From Bacteroidales bacterium (GTDB lineage Bacteria; Bacteroidota; Bacteroidia; Bacteroidales; VadinHA17), in the NCBI GenBank assembly GCA_021371855.1, contig JAJFVL010000018.1, positions 513,277-577,276 on the forward strand: a stretch of DNA of 64,000 nucleotides, read 5' to 3'. A model generated the notes under the pieces. It saw only the letters and a list, made by a program, of their open reading frames with translations. It did not search any database and was not told the DNA's origin. This document shows, piece by piece, positions 58,416-64,000 of the stretch. A program made the position numbers and the translations under genes. Position 1 is the first letter of the stretch. Each line of letters opens with the position of its first letter.

Positions 58416-59872
58416 TTCCATTTTATTTTTTGCAATAGTTGATCTTTAATACTTATGACCAATCGCTTTTCTTTTGTGAACTGCATTATGCAAGTGAAAT
58501 ATATGATGATGCATATTAAAACAGACATAAAAGACCATACTATAGAATTATTTATCATTAATAGACTGTATGCAACTAATCCCATTATTGTGGATGCAAA
58601 TAACTCAGGTAAAAGATTTTTAATCATTTTCCAGGCAGAAAGTTTTATAAAAACATATGTTATAATCATATTAACTAAAATGGCCTCAATTCTCACTAAT
58701 GAACGCGAAATATATAGAGTTCTAAAGCCATAATTTATGCTTATTACTATTGTTGGAACTAAGACAATCAGATGCAAAGTTTGCGCCAATACAGAAAGTC
58801 GGGGTTTGCCAATTGTTGGATAAATAATTGAACAAAATTGAGAAAATAATATGGTTATTGCACTCATCAATCCCCATATTCCAATAAACTCAGAAGCTTC
58901 TCCCCATTGATTACCCAATAATATCTGAGTGATCAAACCGCTATAAAAAAAAATCCCAACCCCTAACGGCATTAGCAACAATCCTAAACCTTTTTGAAAC
59001 TTTAAGATCTCCTTTTTAAATTCTTCCAAATTATTTTGCAGTCTTGATAAGGAAGAAAACAATACAGGAGTTACGACTGCTACTAATATTGAGGTAATTT
59101 GACCAACAGTTGATATTGAAGTTTTATAGATGCCTAAATAGTGTGAATTTAATTTCATGCCAATAAAAAATATGTCCAAATAACATGTCGCCCAAACCAA
59201 CACTGCATCAATCATCGTCCAAATGCTAAACGATAGCATCTCTTTTAATTTAGAAAAATTATAATACCAATTGGGTTTCCATTTTGATTTTAATGTTAGT
59301 ATAACAGCATTTGATGTATTAACAGTAATAGTTCCAATTATTAAAGCCCAAAAATTTCTAAAGTACAAAGCCAGTGGCACAGTAATTATCAATGGAATCA
59401 GAATACCAGCTAGTCGTACATAAAACAACGTTTTAAAGTCGAAATCACGCTTAAACAACGCCATCTGAATGCTTGAAAATGCAGCCAAGGGGATCGAAGC
59501 ACAAGCAATTACAATAACATAACCAAGCCCCGGATTCCCTACAAAGCTAGCTAATGTGTTGCAAAACATAGCTATAATGCCCCATAGGAAAATGGACAAT
59601 ACTAAGTTTGACCAAAACGCAACTGTTGTTGTGCTGTTTTTGTCTGTATCATCTTCAAATTCGTGTTGTATCAAATATCTTTGAAATCCCGCATCAGTAA
59701 ATATCTCAGCAAAACTGATAATCATTGTTACTGTTGCTACAATGCCAAATGCTTCAGGAGTGAGCAGTCGAGCCAATACGATGCTCGTTATTGGCGTTAT
59801 CAATTTCGCCATCAACTCTGTTACAGCTGACCATTTGGTTGCATTTGCAACTTTTTTATTGTGCTCAGACAC
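58412..59872 (-). CDS. Wzx-like oligosaccharide flippase (MOP superfamily)
   Basis: The 486 residues form about 12-14 transmembrane helices with the N-terminal motif WSAVTELMAKLITPITSIVL and LLTPEAFGIVA. It should flip lipid-linked repeat units to the periplasm. The start is GTG 59872, 2 bp past the acyltransferase stop; its stop overlaps the capA start. The 14-residue polar N-terminus is typical. Confidence 0.88.
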   Translation of the reverse strand: MSEHNKKVANATKWSAVTELMAKLITPITSIVLARLLTPEAFGIVATVTMIISFAEIFTDAGFQRYLIQHEFEDDTDKNSTTTVAFWSNLVLSIFLWGIIAMFCNTLASFVGNPGLGYVIVIACASIPLAAFSSIQMALFKRDFDFKTLFYVRLAGILIPLIITVPLALYFRNFWALIIGTITVNTSNAVILTLKSKWKPNWYYNFSKLKEMLSFSIWTMIDAVLVWATCYLDIFFIGMKLNSHYLGIYKTSISTVGQITSILVAVVTPVLFSSLSRLQNNLEEFKKEILKFQKGLGLLLMPLGVGIFFYSGLITQILLGNQWGEASEFIGIWGLMSAITILFSQFCSIIYPTIGKPRLSVLAQTLHLIVLVPTIVISINYGFRTLYISRSLVRIEAILVNMIITYVFIKLSAWKMIKNLLPELFASTIMGLVAYSLLMINNSIVWSFMSVLICIIIYFTCIMQFTKEKRLVISIKDQLLQKIKWK

Positions 59873-59874
59873 CT

Positions 59875-60920
59875 TTATCCAATTAAAAATCTACCGAATC
59901 TTGTTTTTCGTGAAAGTTTAGCCAAAACAATGGATGTCATTAAGGTTATTGTTAAACCTGCTATTGGCAACATATACGAGCCGAGAAGTATCGGTAATGA
60001 TGTTTGGTAATATAAATACTTTAAAATGAATTGTTGGTAAATATAAACTCCAAAACAGATTGGGCTTAAACTAACCACCCATCTTGAGATTGGGGATAGT
60101 TTTTTATTCAGGAAGTAATTTACCGTTGCAAACATCATTATCACTCCCAATGTGGCATAAATCAATGTGCAAACTTGGGATAAACATGTTTTGATTGCTT
60201 TAGTAATAATTGAAGCTGATTCAATGTTTAGTATCCTTTCTTTCAGAAGGGTTAATGTTACAAAAGCACATAAAAATATAATGATACCTGTAATAACTCT
60301 TTTAGATTTTGAAAAGAATTGCATTAACTGATGTTTATTTATAAAAACATAATAACCAAAATAAAAGAAAAACAAATAGTAACAAGCATTGCCCATTTGG
60401 AAAGGCAACCAACCTAATGCATCAGAAATAACCGCCAAACACAAACAACTTAATAATTTTATGGGTTCACTAAATTTTACTTTAATAAGGAAATATCCAC
60501 CAATAAAACACCAAAACAACATTGGTAGAAACCATAAATGCCCACAGCCTATAAGTATCTGATTTGTTGCATGAAAAACATATTGAAAACTATAAAAAAA
60601 GATGAAATACAAAATACTAAAGAAAATACCTGGTACAATTAACCGCTTTATTTTTTTGTACAGGAACGGTAAAAATTTATCAATCTTTTTGAGTTCTATG
60701 TATTGATATGCCATCAAATAACCGGATACAAAGACAAACATTTCCAGCATAAAACTAAATGTTATTTTTTGAACCCACCAATAAGCTTTTACAGAATGAA
60801 TTCCTTCTGGTAATGTCCACCCCCCCCGAATATTGTAAATGAATGCATTAAAACGAGCAACAATATAATTATCGTACGAATGATTACAATGTCTACAAGT
60901 AGTTTCTTTGGTTGAGGCAT
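59875..60920 (-). pseudogene. Acyltransferase 3 family gene out of frame at a G8 run
   Basis: From ATG 60920 the frame reads MPQPKKLLVDIVIIRTIIIL and LLVLMHSFTIFGGGG, the usual first transmembrane helix and catalytic-type His of acyltransferase 3 proteins, then stops at codon 43. The rest (WTLPEGIHSVKAYWWVQK through nine further helices to GRFLIG) is intact in another frame that opens before the run with a nonsensical N-terminus. The switch is at eight G residues (60820-60827); nine G, or six, would restore one protein of about 348 residues. The family O-acetylates polysaccharides. Confidence 0.85.
60820..60827 (-). repeat. G8 homopolymer within the acyltransferase gene
   Basis: Eight C on the plus strand, eight G in the coding strand, at codons 32-34 of the gene. 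It is the longest G run noticed in the window and the exact place of the frameshift. Confidence 0.9.
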
Positions 60921-61149
60921 GCAAAACGCTTTATTAGTTTTTTATAAAGTGCAGGTCCTTAAAATTGAAAATATAATATTGCGTATATAAACTGTCACCT
61001 TTATCATTCAGATGCCCATTTCTTAAAGAGTGTTTAATCATGACAAACATTTTACAGTTACAATAATTCAGTATTTGACTTTTAATAAATTTGTAACAAA
61101 CACTTCTAATATTTTGCATTGATCTGTTTTAAAAGCAATTTTCTTATTC
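60921..61149. other. 229-bp AT-rich gap upstream of the acyltransferase
   Basis: No convincing gene. A 61-codon minus-strand frame (60934-61119) contains SLRNGHLNDKGDSLYTQY, which faintly recalls the last block of SGNH hydrolases (D/N-G-H-x-N-x-x-G) and could be a gene tail cut off by the IS insertion; this is weak. Confidence 0.3.
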
Positions 61150-61158
61150 ATATTGCTT
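61150..61158 (+). repeat. Target-site duplication, left copy
   Basis: ATATTGCTT directly abuts the left end of the IS and recurs at 62481-62489. Confidence 0.9.
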
Positions 61159-62480
61159 CACTAGTGTCTATTAATTTATGTTAAAAAATATCGAACACGA
61201 ATTGCAACTGCCCTTGATCCTGGGATTGCTGCGGCTCTTCAAGCTGGAACAGCTCCTTGATATTGTCTTTTGCCAGGAGGGAGCTGCCCAATATTCTCAT
61301 AACTTCATAGATGCTTCTGTTAAGTTCAAGCTTCCTTTCGAGAATTGCAACGGTGCAATATGTGATGATAGCTACATAAACTTGTATCCGTACAGCATTT
61401 TCAGTATTTCCCCAGAAGGACTTGATGCGAAGGTGTCCCTTCATCCATTTAAAGAAGGTTTCCACAGTCCATCTGTTTTTATAAAGGAAGGCAATATCCT
61501 TGGCCTTGAGAAAAAAGTTGTTAGTATAGTAAGTGAAGGTTCGTCTGAGTTCAGGTTCATAATAGATTATTCTTCTGATTTCAGAAGGGTAGTTTTCTGT
61601 GTTTCCCCTTGTGGTGAACCTCACAGTTTGATCTCTGAGGATATTATCTGTGCCCTCCAGAAGGTCTTCTCCGTCCACCACCTCAAATTTCGGTCTTCGT
61701 TTTTCCCGTATAACAAAGAACGAATTGAGAATCTCTATGCGATAGAGCCTGTCCAAATCCCAGTAGCCACGGTCAAAAATATAGCAAGCAAACGGCTCGT
61801 AGTTAATCCAGTCCATGGCATTCACATCATGCACAGCTGCTTCTGTGATATTGAAAGATACAGGTATCTGGGTTACAATATCAAGTTGTGTGTGTACCTT
61901 GATGCCGGATTTAGTACTTCTGAATCTTGCCCATTCAAAAAGAGACAGACAGAGATCTATTGTGGTGGAATCAAAGGCATAATACTTCCCGTTGAGTTCA
62001 AACTCTTGGTCGATACAATTCTGTTGAGCAAGTTCCACCATGTGATAGGCAAATTTTTCAAAAATGTGATAATCACGAAGCTGATTTGCCTTGGAAAGCA
62101 CGCTTCGGTTTATTGGGGTCTTTCCAAATCCAAGATGGAAGGACTTCCTGGCATGTGCCGTAGTAATATCCGTCAGTTCACGAAGGCTGTTGCAGCCATC
62201 CAATTGACCGAACATGAGAACGAGCATCTGATTCCAGTATGTCAAATTCCATCCCTGGGTTCTATCGTTACATATAGTCATGACGAGCCTTTCGAAGTAT
62301 CGTTTGGGAAGAAAATCGGTGATTTGACTGAAAACATATTTGCCGCTGTTCATTGCACACTACTATTTGGTTTACCACCAAAGGTAATCTGTTCAAATGT
62401 GCGACAAGGTTTTTGGCTAAATACATATTGATTATGAGAAAGCTATGTGAAATATTTACAATTTTTAATAGACACTAGTG
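61159..62480 (-). mobile_element. IS4-family insertion sequence, complete
   Basis: A 1322-bp element bounded by perfect 16-bp terminal inverted repeats beginning CACTAGTGTCTATTAA (61159-61174 and 62465-62480) and by 9-bp target duplications. It carries a single intact transposase gene on the minus strand. Length, end structure and duplication size fit IS4. It separates the epimerase from the rest of the polysaccharide locus. Confidence 0.93.
61181..62353 (-). CDS. IS4-family DDE transposase
   Basis: The 390-residue protein begins with the DUF4372-like N-terminal domain (YVFSQITDFLPKRYFERLV) and has the DDE triad: D128 in YAFDSTTIDL, D194 in FDRGYWDLDRLY and E298 in the IS4 signature Y291-(2)-R294-(3)-E298-(6)-K305 (YKNRWTVETFFKWMK). 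It is intact, so transposition-competent as far as the sequence shows. A long plus-strand frame opposite it is a shadow. Confidence 0.95.
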   Translation of the reverse strand: MNSGKYVFSQITDFLPKRYFERLVMTICNDRTQGWNLTYWNQMLVLMFGQLDGCNSLRELTDITTAHARKSFHLGFGKTPINRSVLSKANQLRDYHIFEKFAYHMVELAQQNCIDQEFELNGKYYAFDSTTIDLCLSLFEWARFRSTKSGIKVHTQLDIVTQIPVSFNITEAAVHDVNAMDWINYEPFACYIFDRGYWDLDRLYRIEILNSFFVIREKRRPKFEVVDGEDLLEGTDNILRDQTVRFTTRGNTENYPSEIRRIIYYEPELRRTFTYYTNNFFLKAKDIAFLYKNRWTVETFFKWMKGHLRIKSFWGNTENAVRIQVYVAIITYCTVAILERKLELNRSIYEVMRILGSSLLAKDNIKELFQLEEPQQSQDQGQLQFVFDIF

Positions 62481-62489
62481 ATATTGCTT
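62481..62489 (+). repeat. Target-site duplication, right copy
   Basis: ATATTGCTT immediately after the right inverted repeat. Confidence 0.9.
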
Positions 62490-62524
62490 TTAAAAAATGC
62501 CATAATAACATTTGATTTTTATAG

Positions 62525-63523
62525 TCACTTAAGATTTTCCCAATACCATTCTACAGCTTCTTTTAGCCCTTTTTCGAGGTTGTGTGAAGGCTTATAACCC
62601 AAAACAGTCTCTGCTTTTTTAATACTCGCCAGAGAATGCGGTATGTCGCCTTTACGATTCGGGCCATACTTTATTTCAATATTTGCAATTTCCGGGTCAT
62701 ATTCACTCAGGTACTGTTTCAGGTATTTAACCATCATATTCAGATCGTTACGTTCGCCGACAGCAGTATTAAAAATAGCAGAAACCGGAGACAGGAGACC
62801 GGAAACCGGATCTGTGCGTTGCCAGCCATCAGCCAAATGATTCATCTGGATTACGTTATCAATATAGGTAAAGTCGCGGGAATTGGTGCCATCGCCATTA
62901 ATTAACGGGCTTTGGTGCTGCATCAACAGCATAGTGAATTTGGGAATAACAGCCGCGTAGGCCCCGTTGGGATCCTGGCGACGGCCATAAACATTAAAAT
63001 AACGTAAACCCACCGTATCTAATCCATAATTCAGTGCAAATACATGAGCATACAGCTCATCTGTATACTTTGTAACAGCATAGGGTGATAACGGCTTGCC
63101 GATGATATCTTCCACCTTTGGCAGGTTCTCAGAATCTCCATATGTGGAGGAACTGGCTGCATATACCATTCGTTTTACCTTTGCATCGCGAACTGCAACC
63201 AGCATATTTAAAAAACCGCAAACATTAACTTCATTAGTGGTTACCGGATCATTTATTGAACGTGGTACCGAGCCCAGGGCTGCTTCGTGAAGAACAATAT
63301 CTACTCCTTCCACTGCCTTTTTACAGTCGGACAGATTTCTTATGTCACCGACAATAAGACGGAAATTTTTGTTATCAATAAAACTTTTGATATTATGGAA
63401 ATGTCCGGTAGAGAAATTATCGAGACAGACAACGTAGTTATCGTGTTTCAAAAGATCTTCACATAGATTGGAGCCTATAAATCCTGCTCCGCCGGTAACG
63501 AGTACTTTGCTGTTAGTGATCAT
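62525..63523 (-). CDS. UDP-N-acetylglucosamine 4-epimerase-like NAD-dependent epimerase
   Basis: The 332-residue extended SDR has the cofactor motif TGGAGFIGSN (10-19), the catalytic Ser region AASSSTYG and SPYAVTKY, and the family segments LRYFNVYGRRQDP and SRDFTYIDNVIQMN. It is close to WbpP/TviC-type enzymes that interconvert UDP-GlcNAc and UDP-GalNAc (or the acids) for polysaccharide repeat units. About ten residues near position 245 (DPVSGLLSPVSA) are encoded by four heptamer units and look like a repeat-derived insertion. The IS lies 44 bp downstream of its stop. Confidence 0.88.
   Translation of the reverse strand: MITNSKVLVTGGAGFIGSNLCEDLLKHDNYVVCLDNFSTGHFHNIKSFIDNKNFRLIVGDIRNLSDCKKAVEGVDIVLHEAALGSVPRSINDPVTTNEVNVCGFLNMLVAVRDAKVKRMVYAASSSTYGDSENLPKVEDIIGKPLSPYAVTKYTDELYAHVFALNYGLDTVGLRYFNVYGRRQDPNGAYAAVIPKFTMLLMQHQSPLINGDGTNSRDFTYIDNVIQMNHLADGWQRTDPVSGLLSPVSAIFNTAVGERNDLNMMVKYLKQYLSEYDPEIANIEIKYGPNRKGDIPHSLASIKKAETVLGYKPSHNLEKGLKEAVEWYWENLK
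62781..62808. repeat. Heptamer repeat inside the epimerase gene
   Basis: Four in-phase units (GAAACCG, GAGACAG, GAGACCG, GAAACCG) within coding sequence, contributing the peptide PVSGLLSPVS. Being 28 bp, the block alone would shift the frame, so adjoining bases must have compensated. Confidence 0.8.
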
Positions 63524-63591
63524 TGGCTAAATGTTATAAATGAAATCTTAATTAAAGAGTTGAAAGTAGAGCGGAGAGCGTTTATTTATTA

Positions 63592-63661
63592 AGATAAAAG
63601 ACAAAAGGATAAAGATAAAAGATGTTTCAGGCGGAAGGCTGAAGGCGGTAGGAAGAACCGG
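63592..63661. repeat. Heptamer array C
   Basis: Ten in-phase units: AGATAAA, AGACAAA, AGGATAA, AGATAAA, AGATGTT, TCAGGCG, GAAGGCT, GAAGGCG, GTAGGAA, GAACCGG. It uses the same unit vocabulary as arrays A and B in the reverse order (A-rich part first). Confidence 0.9.
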
Positions 63662-63742
63662 ATTATTGTTTACTAATTGACCATTATTACATTAACCATT
63701 ACTTACTACTTACTCATTGGAAATCTGGAACAGTTTTTTCAA

Positions 63743-63861
63743 GGTTCGAGGTTCGGGGTTCGGAGTTCGAGGTTCGGGGTTCGAGGTTCGAGGTTCAAGG
63801 TTCGAGGTTCGAGGTTCAAGGTTCGAGGTTCGGGGAACGCGGAACTTGGAACCTGGAACTT
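63743..63861. repeat. GGTTCGA heptamer array with inverted tail
   Basis: Thirteen in-phase units of GGTTCGA, GGTTCGG and GGTTCAA (63743-63833) are followed without loss of phase by four units of the GGAACTT type (63834-63861). GGTTC and GGAAC are near inverses, so the array can fold on itself. Confidence 0.95.
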
Positions 63862-64000
63862 GTCAATGCCTAAATAACGTTGACCTTTTTAATACTTAAT
63901 TTATCTCTTTTATTATTTATATGATTTACTGTTGATAAAGGGAGATAACTTGGAGAGTTATTCTCGTTATCAATGGTACTCCTGAATTTGCTTGGTGTTA

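Larger units (their letters stand above)
63524..64000. other. 477-bp gene-free right end
   Basis: The region upstream of the epimerase consists largely of heptamer repeats (63592-63661 and 63743-63861, listed separately). No gene start or promoter is convincing; the last 130 bp are AT-rich unique sequence. Confidence 0.7.

Noticed and set aside
60921..60924. TTG start giving a 349-codon acyltransferase
   Set aside because: The resulting N-terminus (HASTKETTCRHCNHSYD) lacks the first helix; the ATG frame at 60920 carries it, so the frame change at G8 explains the data better.
61178..62431. 417-codon plus-strand open frame across the IS
   Set aside because: It is the antisense of the transposase gene, shows no protein family features and starts and ends inside or near the inverted repeats.

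Overview
This window comes from a member of the Bacteroidota, most likely an anaerobic Bacteroidales/Marinilabiliales-type lineage. The evidence is lineage-typical genes (TamL-like Omp85 lipoprotein, PorT, an S46 dipeptidyl-peptidase of DPP11 type, DUF3467 directly behind rpoC), promoter -7 boxes of the form TAnnTTTG, few Shine-Dalgarno sites, and a giant 2-hydroxyacyl-CoA dehydratase activase typical of anaerobes. No species can be named from the sequence alone.

Layout. 1-9.3 kb: end of an iron-sulfur protein gene, an octamer tandem repeat, the fused activase, pdxB, a secreted coiled-coil protein and a DPP11-like peptidase. 9.3-12.2 kb: a minus-strand set DUF2520 / kdsC-like / UbiA-like / maf. 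12.4-27.3 kb: the information-processing core, all minus strand, transcribed rpsU, xer recombinase, hpf, then tRNA-Thr, Tyr, Gly, Thr, tuf, tRNA-Trp, secE, nusG, rplK, rplA, rplJ, rplL, rpoB, rpoC and DUF3467, ending at a clear terminator near 12.36 kb. 27.8-41.5 kb: mixed housekeeping genes (HhH protein, TamL, SpoU methyltransferase, MFS transporter, a polyferredoxin/TauE-like membrane operon, FAD dehydrogenase, PorT, UbiE/MenG, SDR, WecA-like transferase). 41.6-46.3 kb: a repeat-rich zone with seven copies of one palindromic repeat, an AAA/DUF4143 ATPase, a broken second ATPase and an unrecognised helical protein with a decayed or read-through tail. 46.3-63.5 kb: a surface-polysaccharide locus on the minus strand (epimerase, acyltransferase, flippase, CapA, O-antigen polymerase/ligase, ATP-grasp, four glycosyltransferases, an ACP/SDR/KAS III acyl module, GNAT, polysaccharide deacetylase, VanZ), interrupted by one intact IS4-family element. 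The last 0.5 kb is heptamer repeats.

The polysaccharide locus would make a UDP-sugar (epimerase), build a repeat unit on undecaprenyl phosphate (the WecA-like enzyme at 40.4 kb could prime), flip and polymerise it, and decorate it with acyl groups. Several of its genes are damaged: the acyltransferase is out of frame at a G8 run, capA carries two frameshifts and a nonsense codon, and a glycosyltransferase survives only as a short tail. The locus is therefore either decaying or, for the G8 run, switching by slippage.

The most unusual non-genic signal is repetitive DNA: degenerate tandem repeats that keep a 7-bp period over many unrelated units at about a dozen places, a palindromic repeat with seven same-orientation copies in 4.6 kb, and a nested inverted-repeat block at 35.85-36.28 kb with 69-bp arms that looks like a miniature non-autonomous element. 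I found no CRISPR array, rRNA or prophage.
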